Below are positions 1 through 12,670 of a stretch of 64,000 nucleotides of DNA, piece by piece. The position numbers and the translations under genes were made by a program. The notes under the pieces were generated by a model. The model was not told the DNA's origin, did no database searches, and saw nothing but the letters and a program-made list of their open reading frames with translations. Position 1 is the stretch's first letter. Every line of letters starts with the position of its first letter. Origin of the DNA: Dillenia suffruticosa (Eukaryota > Streptophyta > Magnoliopsida > Dilleniales > Dilleniaceae); NCBI GenBank assembly GCA_033439265.1, contig JAVTVX010000012.1:35032261-35096260 (forward strand). Direction: 5' to 3'.

Positions 1-376
1 AAATTTTAATTTTAATCATAAAATTCTATATTTTTTGTTAAAAAATTTATAAGATAAAAAAAAAAAAAAAAAAAACAGCTTCTACTTGTATGGCTTCACT
101 TTGACTTCAAAAAATTTATAGTTCCATTGACAGGCTTCACAAACCCACTGCAAGGGCAGCAATGAGCAATCTACCACTTCCAACCTCAACTAACAACAAC
201 ACACCATCAATAATATCCTAAAATATCATATTCCCCTTAGAGAATGATGATCGTCAAGCCAAGAATTTGGAGGAAGAAGTGATCACATATGCTATGAGTG
301 AAGCAGAAAAAATAAACCCCAGAAAAAAAAAATAAAATTGGAAAACAGAAAGATGATTAGACGAAAATTGTGTTAC

Positions 377-486
377 CTGAGAGCACGAAGAGCCATGTGT
401 GGAGACAAAGCATGGAATAAGAAATTAGCTCCATGGAGAAATAGTACAAACCCTGTGCAACCCAACACAAACCACTCTACTACCAT
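377..486 (-). CDS. Possible first coding exon of an unidentified membrane protein (partial)
   Basis: Read on the minus strand, an ATG at 486 opens 36 codons plus two bases and ends at a good donor (CTCTCAG|GTAACA, G of the exon at 377). The peptide begins MVVEWFVLGCTGFVLFLHGA and continues with NFLFHALSPHMALRAL. It is strongly hydrophobic, so it resembles a signal anchor or first membrane span. The sequence just upstream (487-520) is a CT-rich, leader-like stretch on the coding strand, and an AT-rich TATA-like stretch lies near 618-628. I found no convincing second exon between 1 and 376, so the intron would run past the left edge. I do not recognise the family. The call rests on the coherent hydrophobic reading, the leader and the splice donor; chance is possible. 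Confidence 0.42.
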
Positions 487-520
487 TTCTTTCTTTCTAG
501 AGAGAGAGAGAGAGAGAGCT

Positions 521-1586
521 GATGACATGAGACTTTAAAAGATAAAAATAGGAAGAGCTCTCCAAACCTATGTGGCGATTAAAATATGAATACCGTGGCG
601 TGTGACAAACAAGTTCTCTTATATTTTATTTCTTAAAGCAAAACAAAGCCGATTTGATTGGGTCGTTTGGAGAGAAACTCAAGTTACCCTTCCACGGACA
701 ATCCACATAAAAAAAAGGCAAAAAAATTTAAAATCATTACCTCTAAGAAAAAAAATATATATATATATTTTTTTTGTGTTGGGGTGGCGGAGGGGTGGGA
801 ATATTTTAAATTATAATTTTTAATGATGAAAAATATTGGCATTTTAATTCTCCGAAGTACATATATAATTTTTTAAAAAAAAATTAGGAATTGCTGCCTT
901 CTCTCCCTTCCTTGGTGGTGAGAGAACTATCTTAATTATGTATATCAATTTCTTTGAATATAAAAATACAAATATTGCACTAAAACAATAATAATTTCTT
1001 TTTTTAGAAAAAAAGATCATTTTTTTTGAAAAATTGATTTTCTAGAAAAAAGAATGAATTGAAAATGGGGAAGAAAATCCTGATTCATTTGAATTGAAGA
1101 CGCTAATAATTATAATTACAATTTTTAATGTCTAATCCATTGAAAATTAAAGCAATTTATCATTAGTTTAAAAAATGATTGTTATTTATCAATTTATTTG
1201 TATTTTATTCCAAATATCATTATTAAAGAAAATATCCATCATTGACTTGGAAAGCCTTACAAAAGCATTTGAAGCCGTTGGATCAGCATTGATGTCATGA
1301 TCAAAATTAAGGTGGTAGGGGCATGGGGGGCAGATTATCCGATTCAACCTCTCCTTGAATTATATGTGTCTTGCCGACAATCTCGATTAATGAAATATAA
1401 TATTAAAATTTTAATTAAATTTAAAATTTAAAATTTAAAATTTAGATATATAAAAATTATACTTAAAGACCCATCATTTAATAAGAATTTTATAAATATT
1501 TAAATTAGATTAATTAAAATATATTTTTAATTATCGAAATAAAAAAGAATTATACCTGTCTTTAGCACGCTGAAACCGAAACACCC

Positions 1587-1621
<35 letters not shown>

Positions 1622-3698
1622 CATGTTTTATTAATCAATTCCATGCACCGACGGCCACCATAATAGTGTATTTTGATCCTGGTTTTTGTTGTTTACTTAA
1701 TTTTATTCTCCGTTCGTTTGTTTGTGCCTGCAGAAAGTGAGACTACCCCATGTCCCTCGACTCGACTGGTGGGCCTCGTACCGACGATGCGATGAGCTCA
1801 GTGTGATGCCAAACTCCACCGATTCTCTTGGAGAAAGAGTTTGTCAAACAATTAAATTAATGTACTAAATAAAAATAATTTTAATTTAAATTAAATTCAT
1901 TATTTTTAATATGAATCTCTCAGGCCCCTTTCCTCATGAGGTTGCATGTTAGCTCACCAAGATTATTTAAATCAACTGATATAAATATTTATATTGCTGC
2001 CGATGTTTTTTAAGTTTTTAAGCATAATTCGATTTATAACAATGAACGGATAGTCAGTTTAGTGGATAAAATTATTAGATTTTTTAATAAAATTTTGAGT
2101 TTAAATTTTAAAAATAAAAAATATATTAAAAGAACTTTGTCTAAATTGATTTCGACAATATTCAAATCAAATTATCCAAAATATGATTTTGAATATCGAT
2201 TGATTATATAAAAAATAACTCTATTTATACCATGATTTGGAAATACAAAATCAATGGAAATTGAAATCCAACAATCTAGAGAAGCCCATGTCATGCTCTT
2301 GTGACATTTTAATATTAGAAACATGGATCAATACTTAAGGGAGAGCTCAAGCGGTAGAGTCTCCACACTTCCATCATTTCTTTTTCTCTTGAGGACAACA
2401 CTGATAGTAGATTAATTGTAGGATTTATGTAATTTTTGGAATTTTGTGTTTCAAAGAGCAATCTTAATAAATTAATCATTATTTTAGTTTTGACTTGTCT
2501 ACTGTATCAGAGAAGGCACGGTGTTATTCTCATTGCAGGACAACTCCCAACTCCTGGGTACGTTAACCATGTTTTAACCTCAATGTTTTCATATAGAACT
2601 AACTTCGCACATGGTTTTCTTGCTTCTCCAAGATTGATTTTGGGTCCCCAAAAGATCCTTATTTTAAGATTTGTGGGCCTGGTTTTATGATTTTGTTGGG
2701 GTAACAAACCAGATGCAACAGAGCAGTAGAATTCTTTTTTTTTTTTTTTTGGTACTAGCAGTAGAATTCTTTTGCTTGTAAAGAAGTGATGATTTGTACT
2801 AAAAGGATTTGCTCGCTAGTTAATTTGACAAACACCGTGCAGATTAGTATTCGGCCAATAGTATCTTTCTGATAGAAGTGCCTTTTAACAAGTAATTATC
2901 ACTCAATTGAACAGTTCGCCTTCCTACTTTGAAGAAAACATAAAAGATCACTGGTCTAGTTTCATAGCACTGAAAAATGAATCAGGACTATTAGAGAGGG
3001 CTGCTACAATGGTTGCCCCTCCTTGATCCAGTGCAGAATTGCTCCAGCCAAGTAGGGGCTTCCCCGAGCTTATCACAATTCATGAGTTCAATCCATTAAG
3101 CCAACTTCTAACTTGCGAAAGACAATCTGTTAGTCTAATATGAAGCCTAATTCGTCACAGCTCCTCATACGTCGAGTTTAGAGTTGCTCAAGCTCACTTC
3201 ACTAACAAAGTCAACACTGCCCCCAATATTTCCTAGTAACCAAACAATTTGCAGGCTAATCATTTTCAATTTGTGAATGTCATCCTCGTGCAGGAGCACG
3301 TAATCCTCTATACTGTTCCAATTTTATTGGATGTCCTCCCAAGGTGCAATTTGCAGGCTTACTTTCTTTGGCATAAAATCAGTAGCTGTAACAAAAAGCT
3401 CAATATTTCCAAGGAACCAACTTGAACGAAAAACCATATAACCATTTCATAGAATAAAATGTTCCATTAACTATAATAAGATTATTTCTTCACATGGTAC
3501 GACTAAGGTCAAGAAAGAAGCAGAAAGGGAGATGACAACTTGATCAAGCACTTAAAGATGCTGTTACAGCAGAAAATTCCAAGGGTGGCAGTCAAATGGG
3601 ATATCAAACTAGGAAAGGTCATTGAAGATCCTACCCACGAACAACCCCCTTGTCTGTATATGTCATTCAAAATAGTTCTATGATAGCTTACTCATTGT
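521..3698. other. Intergenic stretch without a recognisable gene
   Basis: AT-rich DNA with no ORF I can support. It holds a (CT)n run at 1590-1619, homopolymer A/T runs, and minus-oriented pieces of the dispersed AT-rich repeat described elsewhere (about 1395-1540 and 2040-2200). The part nearest 3698 is downstream of the Di19 stop and will include its 3' UTR. Confidence 0.6.
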
Positions 3699-6600
3699 CT
3701 AGTCTCTTAAGAGAGTTGAGAGGAGCAAATCTTGCATAAAAAGAGTCCTCCCTGTAGCCTGTCTCATCTTCTCTTCCCGCTCTTCATAACTCAAAGAAGG
3801 ATCAAAACTGCATGTGCAGAGTGGAGAGTTTAGGGTTCATATGATGAAGCTCAAAAGGAGAACTTTAAATGAATAGCACGCAAGAGAGTAAGGACACTAA
3901 GAAATAATACAGGATTAATGTCATTCAAACAAATAGTTACCCTTAGGTAGACTAACCAAGGTGATGTCGCTAGGAGAATTGCTGAATAACTTTCTAACTC
4001 ACATGCAAATCCTCCTTTCCACAAGACCTTGGTTGGTCAAACTTACATTCATCATTTGTTTAAATAACATTATCCAATAATATATACCTTGATTTCCAAG
4101 AATGGCCTGATGCTGCATTCTTTGTAGAGGTGTCCTCAGTACTTGATATTACAGATTTTGAAATTTCTTCTGCTTCAGAAGTAGGGAAATTCAAGATAAG
4201 TGATGATAGGAATGGATCATTAACTGCATTAGATGCATTAGCATTGCTTGACCGATATCCACCACCACCTAAAAGAACCTGAAGATGAGCCTCGCGAAGA
4301 TCCCGGCCCAGGAGAGACAATGCCTGACTACTAGGAATTGCAACTCTACGTAATCTACGATGTCTCTGCAAGTAATTATTTGTCAAGGGAAAAACAACCC
4401 CAAATTAAAATGGACAAATAATTCTAATTTCATATTAAGATCAAACATAATGGAAAATTTTTGTGTTGAAAAAGGATATCTTGAATAGATGACCATGTTG
4501 CATGGTTATGTGACTATGCATGTCGCATGCAACTTTAACAGAGCAAATGGGACAAACCTGCAAGAAGGAATGCCAAAGCAATGTCAATGTAAACAAGTCA
4601 GAGGTCAATTTTTCTGTTCAACGTATTGATCAAAAAAATATAGACCTAAATTGGAAAGAATAACTTATTAACAAATACAGGATGTACATTAATTGCAATT
4701 CCTTCACTTTACCATTAGACAGGCACTGTAACTCATAGACAAGAAACCAAAATACAACCACATTGATCAAATAAGTACCCCTTTCATGGAACAACACTTT
4801 AATCATTACTACATGACTGCACAAAGGTGCCCTATGACAACCAAAATTGATTGCAAGAGAGAATTGTGGAGACATGATTCCCGCTTTTTTGTGCATTTTC
4901 AAGTGCATTAATCTGTACACAACGACATGGCTCACAGCATGTGAGCACAATTAGTGAACCGTGCAAATGGAAGAGCCTGCTGTAGACTAACAATATATTG
5001 TCAGAAATCTATACCTAGTGGACTATAATACATACAGCTGTACTCCAACAACTCATATGACAGATTTGCAAGTTCCCTCCGCAACTATTGAGCATCACCG
5101 GCAACTTGGAACTGTGTCACCTGTCAATAGCTCTTGGAGTGATATTACATCCTCTATTAACAAAATTAATTTTAAACATTAATGACCTCATCCAGAATAA
5201 CAAATGTTGAGGAAATATGCAAAGGTTTATTTAGTTTATAAGTTTTCCAGACTAATGAGTTGTGATACAACCAGATCTCAGCTATGCCTTTAGACTGAAC
5301 CCTCCTGGATGGATGTGAAATTGAACTAAAACAAATAATAGTAAAGGAAGAAGTTACAAATGTTTGCAGAGAATAAAGTAAATACCTGATAGAAAGGAAA
5401 GCTCTTATGTTCTTTCAAACATCACCAGAGAATATAAAAGGGCACACCCTTGCAATTCTCTAAAGATGGGTTTGCACATAAATGACAAAGCAATCGAGTC
5501 TCAAATATTCCAAAATAACACTTGAGAGAAAGCATGCTAACATCAACCCTCCTAAGTCCTAGTAACACCTACTCCTTGTCCAAAAGAAAAGGCACATACA
5601 CCATACAAAAAATTCCCATTATATGATCCAAAACTCCCAAAATACATAAGGAATGGTTGGTTGGAAGGTTCTTTCAATGCCTATGCTAAACGCTTGATGC
5701 TCACATCCTTGTTTGCGCATAAATACTATGCTGCTTAAATACCAGAATTCTTGTTTGACAATTTTTGCAATCACAATGAGAAAGATAGCATAGGCTATTT
5801 CTGGGAATGAATGGTAATTCACTCCACAACACTCGCCTGGAAAATGGTATTCATCATGGCTCAAAATTAGGACAGATGCCGGGCCTACTTTTTGGTTCTC
5901 ACATACTTTTTCATGCAAACATGACTTTTTATGCATGCACAATTGACAAAATGGTGATACATCAGCGTTATAATTAACATAGCTATATTTACATGCTACA
6001 AGCTGAGAAAAAGGGATACTTTGAAAGACACTACCCTTTTTTTGTTAGAACAAAAAAGACAACTAAGCAAGGGACATCTCTTGAGCACCAACTCGAGGGG
6101 AAGGCGATTCCTGCAGTGTCACCTAAAGGGTACTATCTTAGGCTGTGCCATGAATAACCCATATTATTTAAGACTGATTCTTAAGATATCACTAGGATTC
6201 TTCCATTCCTTCTCACCCCTTTTCTTTTTCCACCTTTATTCAACCACAGAATTCAAATTCCATCCATAAATATGAATCATCCTCAAACTTCGCCATCCAA
6301 GATAAAATAAAAATCACATCTTTGAAATTATTTAAGGAAAAAAAATTAGCAGCATAATATCTATCCGACCATCAACCCAAGATGATTACAAATCAAAGGA
6401 AACACAAAAAAAATATTAAAAAAATGAATCTCACGTGAAAAAGTAAAAAAAAAAAAAGAGAGAGAGAAAGGTTACTTACGGTGACTCTAGACTCTCCGGA
6501 GTGCTCATCCTCAAGGTGAGAGCAGAGGGAGGCGATATCGTATTCCTCGTAACAGTAGGGACACGGGAAATCTGGACGAACGACATCGTCTTCAACCTCG

Positions 6601-6782
6601 CAATCATCGATGCACAACCGATCAAAATCAAATCCCATAAATCAAGAAAATCAATCATTAAACGATCGGAACAGAGATGATTATTAATAAAACCAACCTA
6701 ATTGAGAAGAGTTGTGATGATGTTGCAAAGTGAGTTGACGTTTTGCAGCTGCGAGACGAGCGGTCCAGAAATCTGAATCCAT
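3699..6782 (-). CDS. Di19-like: DEHYDRATION-INDUCED 19 (Di19) family zinc-finger protein, five exons
   Basis: Exons on the minus strand are 6782-6698, 6622-6480, 4557-4480, 4371-4088 and 3807-3699. They total 699 nt, in frame, for 232 residues, a usual Di19 length. The N-terminus is MDSDFWTARLAAAKRQ. A Di19 zinc-binding region follows, with CPYCYEEYDIASLCSHLEDEH (about residues 49-69) and, from exon 3, VCPICSVKV...HITMQHGHLFK. Exon 4 carries LRRVAIPSSQALSLLGRDLR, the hallmark Di19 linker. Exon 5 encodes the conserved tail FDPSLSYEEREEKMRQATGR and ends LLSTLLRD-stop (TAG at 3701-3699). Di19 proteins are nuclear C2H2-type factors linked to drought, salt and ABA responses; the role here is inferred from family membership. 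Introns 2 (1922 bp) and 4 are GT-AG. Intron 3 looks U12-type AT-AC, and intron 1 lacks an AG at its expected end. Confidence 0.92.
4372..4479 (-). other. U12-type AT-AC intron in the Di19-like gene
   Basis: After codon AAG (exon 3 end, 4480) the minus strand reads ATATCCTTTT, a full match to the minor-spliceosome AT-AC 5' splice site. Near the other end, TCCCTTGAC at 4390-4382 fits the U12 branch-site consensus, with the branch A 11 nt before a terminal AC (4373-4372). Splicing there joins HGHLFK to LQRHRRLRR, exactly the continuity expected in Di19 proteins. No GT-AG alternative gives that join. The intron is 108 bp. Confidence 0.87.
6623..6697 (-). other. Di19-like intron 1, apparently without an AG acceptor
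   Basis: Exon 1 ends ...CAATTAG|GTTGGT; reading on past it gives a stop within a few codons, so an intron is required. Family homology places the join at QL-DRL, which needs exon 2 to resume at AT CGG (6622). The 75-bp stretch between contains no AG dinucleotide on the minus strand; it ends GATTTTG. Using this join keeps the whole 699-nt coding sequence in frame. It is either a non-canonical GT-TG intron or a broken acceptor. An ATG at 6638 could start a shorter product. Confidence 0.6.
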
Positions 6783-9239
6783 TCTTCAAGAGAAAATTAT
6801 CAGATTAAATTTTTTTCTTTTTGAGTTTTTTAGTTATGGGGTTGGAGTTATTTTGAAAATTCCCCTTTTCTTAATCCGATCAAAACAACAAGAAGCGGTG
6901 TAGGAGACGAGAAATTGTAGGAAAAATTTCCAATTTATCGATTTATGGACACGTTTTATTTATTATTTAATTATTTTATTGGTCTAACATTTATGATATT
7001 TTTTTATATTTTATATTTATTACTTTTAGTTGGGGTAGCCGGGATATGGATTTTGTAGGCAAGTGTTTTGCCCTTTTCTGCATCCCACTAGAATTGATTT
7101 TGGTCCATTAGATCTAAACCATGATTGCATGGATAGGCTCCACGCGACCTCCAACACGAACATAATACACGATTTATCGATATTTAAAATTATATTTTAA
7201 TTATTCTGATTTAAATATTCTTGAATTCAACTTAAAATAAAACTCTTTTGATATAATTTTTTTCATTATTAAGTTTTAAATTTGATATTTAATTAAATTA
7301 TAACCAAATAAATAATATATTATTTAGTTTATAAATTCTATAAAAAAACTAAATTTATGATGTTATTATAATTAAACAATTCTCCATTAAAACAACTTTA
7401 TTTCTCGATAATCAAATGTAGACATGTTCAATATTGTGATTTGAATCAAAATCAAATCTTGTATAACTGAACCATAATACTAAAATATTCTAGTTTGATT
7501 TTAAAATTAAAATATATAAACTATTAGTTCAATTTGAATTCTTGATTTTTGTAATGAAAATTCAAACAACTTTAGAATTGGAATCGTAAAGAAATGTTGA
7601 GAATGGTAAAAAATTGTGAAAGAATTTTAAAAAAATATACAATAACTAAAAATAAAAAGAATTGAACCACAATCGAACCGGAACTAAAACCTTTTAATTT
7701 AATAATCAAGCAAAATTGCTCAATTTCAAAATCAGATTCGGAATCAAAATAAATATTTTAATTCTAGTTTTTTTTCCTACGAAATTAAAATAATCAAATT
7801 TTGATTTGATTTTGATTCAGTTCAAAATTGTGAACATATTTAACAAAAAGATCAAAAATAAATAAATATATATATTCGTGCCTCCTCAACCCTTATGCGT
7901 TCTCCCGGTAATAGACCCCTCCACAGTTCCGGCATATCACTGGGAGAACCGAGTAGAGGCGTTTCAAAGCCCCATGGTCTCATACAATGCATCCAAATTG
8001 AATAGCTTTTGTTTGGAATAAGGGATCAATTGATTCGTCTTCAATCTTCGATCTTCGATCTTCAATATTACATGGAGGGCAAACCTCTTGTGAGTCTTGC
8101 CAAATTATTACTTTATATGGAAATGGGTGTTTGGTCATTGAGACAGCATAGTTCACAAATAATATTAAAAATATAAAATCCAAGTGACTGTACTTATCAT
8201 GCATGAACTTCTAGATTCTCTTTTAATAACTTCACTTCAAATTTAATAATAATAATAATAAATTATGCATATTTTTTGTAATTTAAAAAACATTTAGAAT
8301 AGTTATTTAAAACAAAATTGTTTGATCCAAAAATGGTATAATATCTGGACGGTTGATATGTAAACAAGGACACGTACTTCAGATATAATAAATTATAATA
8401 TGTGGTTGACAAGGCCAATAGATATTCAATGCCGCCCGTTTACGGGTTTGGCCCATTTCAATTTTTTTTATTGATTTGAACTTCCGATCACGGAAACGGG
8501 AAAAATTATGACTATTAAATTATACTCAAATTATACTCTTGAAACGACCCATTTCAAAATTGCCAACTCTCTCATTACTCACTTTTATTTCAAGTGGTTC
8601 GCATTTTAAATTCTTAAATGAGATTTGGAATTCAAATTTTGGATATAACAAAAATAAATATTAAAAAAAATTATTTTTTTAAATATCTAATTTGATTTGA
8701 ACCGAATTCAATCAGATTCAACGTAATTATCAGATACTGATAATTTATTTAAAAAATGATTAAAAAAATGAATTCCAGAGGCTGTTGATAGATATTTAAA
8801 ATTATTTTGGGCTCTAATCCTGACTTATGGACTTTGTTATTAATTGGATAAACCAAATTAATCCACTAGTTTATTTTGTGTTGTTGTACATGTTAACTTT
8901 AATTCAAAATCAATGAAGATGAAGTGCATCATGGGAGTGTGTGTTTTAAGAATAATATTAGATATAAATTAAACGAGTTAAAAATTAAATAAAATAATTT
9001 TATATTATTAAAAAAATTAAGATTGTAAAATTAAATAATTTTAAATTAATTAAAAAACTAAATAAACACATGATTTGACCAATTTTTGATATGATTTTGG
9101 GATGAATGGATCCAATTTTAATTGGTCGACTAGGGTGGCCTCGGAAAGTATTGGGATGGTGAGAAAGTGAACTAGATCCTTGAGTTGTCATTGCGCTCTC
9201 TCTCTCTCTCTAAGAAAAAAAAAAAAAAAAAGATCGACC
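6783..9239. other. Intergenic stretch upstream of the Di19-like gene
   Basis: The first few hundred bases would hold the Di19-like promoter and leader. The rest is AT-rich with no supported gene. A copy of the dispersed AT-rich repeat lies near 7165-7380, and short (TAA)n and (CT)n runs occur near 8250 and 9196-9211. Confidence 0.5.
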
Positions 9240-9984
9240 TTGGAATGGATTTAGTCTGATGCAGACAAATTCTTAGCATTGAAAAGCTCACTCACATCGA
9301 AGACGAGTATCTGAGCTGCAAACGGGTTGCTGAACTAATTTTCTTATAGGTAAAAAAACAAGTCTAAGCTGCATTACGCTAAGACTTGTGTCCTATTCTT
9401 CTGATTTATGCATTCCTCCTTGCTTACCATCACTAACATCGGAATGGCCCAGAACTTAGGGCTCCTATAATAAGTGATCCTACAAAAACTGTCCCAGCGG
9501 CCCTCACAAGAGATATCCCCCAAAATAAATAAATAAAAAGACCCAACACTCCATAAGAATTAGTGCCGTTTGATACAAACAACATTCGACAGTATTGACA
9601 ACAGCTAGATTTAAGGACCAAAATTCTGAGCCAACTTCACCACTGATATGAAAGTTTTGAAGAACCAAGAAATAAAAAGAGTTCACCACGGTCTAGATCT
9701 ATGTTATTGGGAGTCGATACAGGCGTCAGCTGTGGGCTTGGTCCTCATGTCCGCAAGCCAGTCTCTTGTGGATGCAGGTAGTGCTGGCAAAGTGAAAAGT
9801 TTCTGTACCGTAATTGGATCGTATAGTATTCGAATTCGGTCAAGACAAAAAAAAAAACATTCGCCGGTGTTTTATAGTTTAAGTGCCCGCAAATATCAAA
9901 CATGGAGAATTTTAAATAATACTTCCCAACAAATTCCAGGGCGTGTTGTAACCTACAAAACTAGATAGACAACCTTTGACACCT

Positions 9985-10075
9985 TGCTCCTCCATGACCT
10001 AGTGGTACAAGAGGCTCTACTCACTACACGTGGTGATGGTTCAAGCTCCAATTGACCTGGCCACGGGCCAATTTT
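9985..10075 (+). repeat. tRNA-like (SINE head) sequence with A- and B-box motifs
   Basis: CCTAGTGGTACAAGAGG (box-A-like) is followed about 35 bp later by GATGGTTCAAGCTCC (box-B-like). This is the spacing and wording of tRNA-derived plant SINE heads. I could not define a 3' end, a poly-A tail or target-site duplications, and the cloverleaf is too poor for a working tRNA. It is probably an old SINE fragment. Confidence 0.4.
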
Positions 10076-12670
10076 GAAAGTGAATTGGCCCAAAACTCTA
10101 GAAACTGTTCAGCTATTGACCAGCGTAGGATCGAAATTAAACTGGAATTAGAACCTGCGGTTCCTAGAACCATTAGGCAAATCAGACCAGAACAGAGATG
10201 GACTGGCCTACACAGTTCCGGTTCGAAGGTGAGATGTTGAAAACAAATCTACACCTTCCCTAGATAAACCATTCAGCCTACTTGCCAAGTAAGTGCAGAT
10301 ATTTTAAGTTCAATTCCTGCATACAATCTCGTTGCTTACACATTGTCTGCTAAACCTAACATGTTTCTTGAGATCTTTAAAGCATTCAATGAATAAGTAT
10401 TTAATGAGGCCATTGAACATATCCCTTTCTTCTAGGACAATTAAAGAATGTTCCCAATCACGTGTATGTTGATTCATAATAGCACATAAACATGAAAGAG
10501 AAGTCCCTAACTACAACTGACAAACATTATGTAAATCCTCATAAAATCTTAATTTTCCATCAATGAGTCAAAGACTTAGTCAAGTCCAACTTTCAGACCT
10601 CAACTAAGCCTGATGGGAGTGTGATTAATATTGCCCTTTTCCATAAATATATGGCTCCCAAAGGCGGTATGATGTTAGAACAACAAATTCTAAATTTTTT
10701 TTAACTTTCTTTTTTTGGAGGGGGGGATCATACAAGCATCTATTGATGGGGTCAACATCCAGAGCAACATATGGGGTCAATATAGAGAGCAACATGACCT
10801 GGAAATAATTGATCTCAGTTTTATTGACGCAGGGACCTTCAAGTTATCCATGAATAGTTACTTAAAGATGCTTCAAACCAAACACAAGCATGGGATGTTC
10901 CATGGCAAATGATTTTGCAGTCCCAGGAATCCGATGCTTCTAAGATTATTAAGATGGTTCTAGTAGCCTTGAATGCTTCATCCAAATGCATCGTGAGAAA
11001 CCAAGTGGGTAAAATGAGATATTTATAGCTTACATAAGGTGACTCAAATCAGGTATGCAAACTCAGGAAAAGCTAGAGAATCACAGGTCATTGTAGCATA
11101 TGGGTTATGTGAAAAATAAATACAAAATTATGATAACTTATTATGGTTTTGACTTGTGATACCTACTTGAACCATAATGTCCATAGCCAATGAAGGAAAA
11201 CGGTTGCCTCAAATAACCTTACAATGTTGAGTAAGATGAAGAAAACTACGATCGGTGCACCGTCCAACAAACAACAATCATCCATCTACAATGTAAGAAG
11301 TATGAAACATTCACTCAGGCTGCTCAGCAAAAAGAAAAAAGAGAAAAAAATAAATTACTCAGGCTATTGAAGATTGAGTTTATTACTCATAAATTGAAAA
11401 TGTAGATCAAATGAAACAGTCACAAGACAAACAGAAAAATCATTCATCAAACAGTTCTTTTAAAATCCAAGTACAACTTCCAAAATTAAGTTATCAAACA
11501 GAAACAGAAGCTAACTGGTAAACTCCCAACATGAAGTCAGCCAAAAGGGTCGGAAATCACAGCCCTAAAATAAAAAAGATCCATGTCAATGAAAAAACAA
11601 AAGAATAATAGATTGCAATCTAGGAAAATTTACAAATATGGGCAAGATAAACATACAGGGCTTAGGATCCTCACACAGACGGATAAGGATCAACTCCTAA
11701 GGATTTTTAAACTACAATGAAGTTTAAGTGCACGTGTTAGCTTAGAGTTGGTGAGAACACTGAACATTTTATGATGTAATCTCAAAATAAGTTAAATGTA
11801 CCGCGAACCACTGAAGGTCCATATTTTTTTCAAGATACACTTTCCAAGAGGAGAGAAGATCAGCTAAAACTCTAGTCATATTTCCAGTAGAATTAATTTT
11901 TTTTATTATTTTTTTATAAATCAAATAAGAATTGCGCAATAAGCCTGAAGATCTGTAATCTATTTGTTGTAGCAAGAAATATAAAATTTATCTAATATCG
12001 TGGTACCCCAAATCCTGGTGATAGCCAACTCTTGGGTAGTAAAAGCCTGATTGTAAGTGAAGTAACCTAACCAAAATTTCATGAAATTGATAACAAAATG
12101 GCGTCTGTACATACATTGCTAATGAGAAAAAAAATTATCAAAGCCACATTGAGATTGACTACCAATAATAATTAGACATTCATATGCGCACATAAATAAT
12201 TGGAAAGACAGTTCAGCTGCATCCATAAGCGATCTGAACAATGCAAATGTCACAGATTGGCACATCCAGGCAAAAGCTATAGAACCACTTTTCCATGAAA
12301 TCAGTATTGTGTTTCTTTTGATACCACATAAATATTATATATACACATGTTTTTCTGAGGATACATATAAATAAACAATGGTACGAGTACTCACAAGTTT
12401 CAACTCAAGTATGACTAGTTTAAAAGAAGAATAAAAGTTGGAAAATTGAAAACTCCAGAAAGCGTCAAAAGGTGGGACAGAAGCTAACACTGAATAAAAA
12501 CATAAGGTGAAATTCCATAGGCTTCTCAACACTTCTTTCTTCACTGCGAAATTTTAGGACACAAGATTCAATAGTTCACCTTTCTCTATCAACTTTAAAA
12601 AGATTGTCTCCTCACCTAACCTAGTGAAGCAAAAAATCTCCAAGTTACTCCATCTTTAATTGCATGATCT
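10076..12670. other. No recognisable gene
   Basis: Long stretch of moderately AT-rich sequence downstream of the NFD6-like stop codon. It may include that gene's 3' UTR or alternative terminal exons, since homologues are known with several C-terminal variants. Translated frames are short and look random; none matches a family I know. Confidence 0.45.

Noticed and set aside
9358-9391. Hairpin ACAAGTCTAAGC...GCTAAGACTTGT as a Helitron 3' end or terminator
   Set aside because: There is no CTRR end shortly after the stem and no other Helitron signal; a single short hairpin is expected by chance in a window this size.
9985-10075. A functional tRNA gene
   Set aside because: Box A and B words are present, but no acceptable acceptor and anticodon stems could be drawn.
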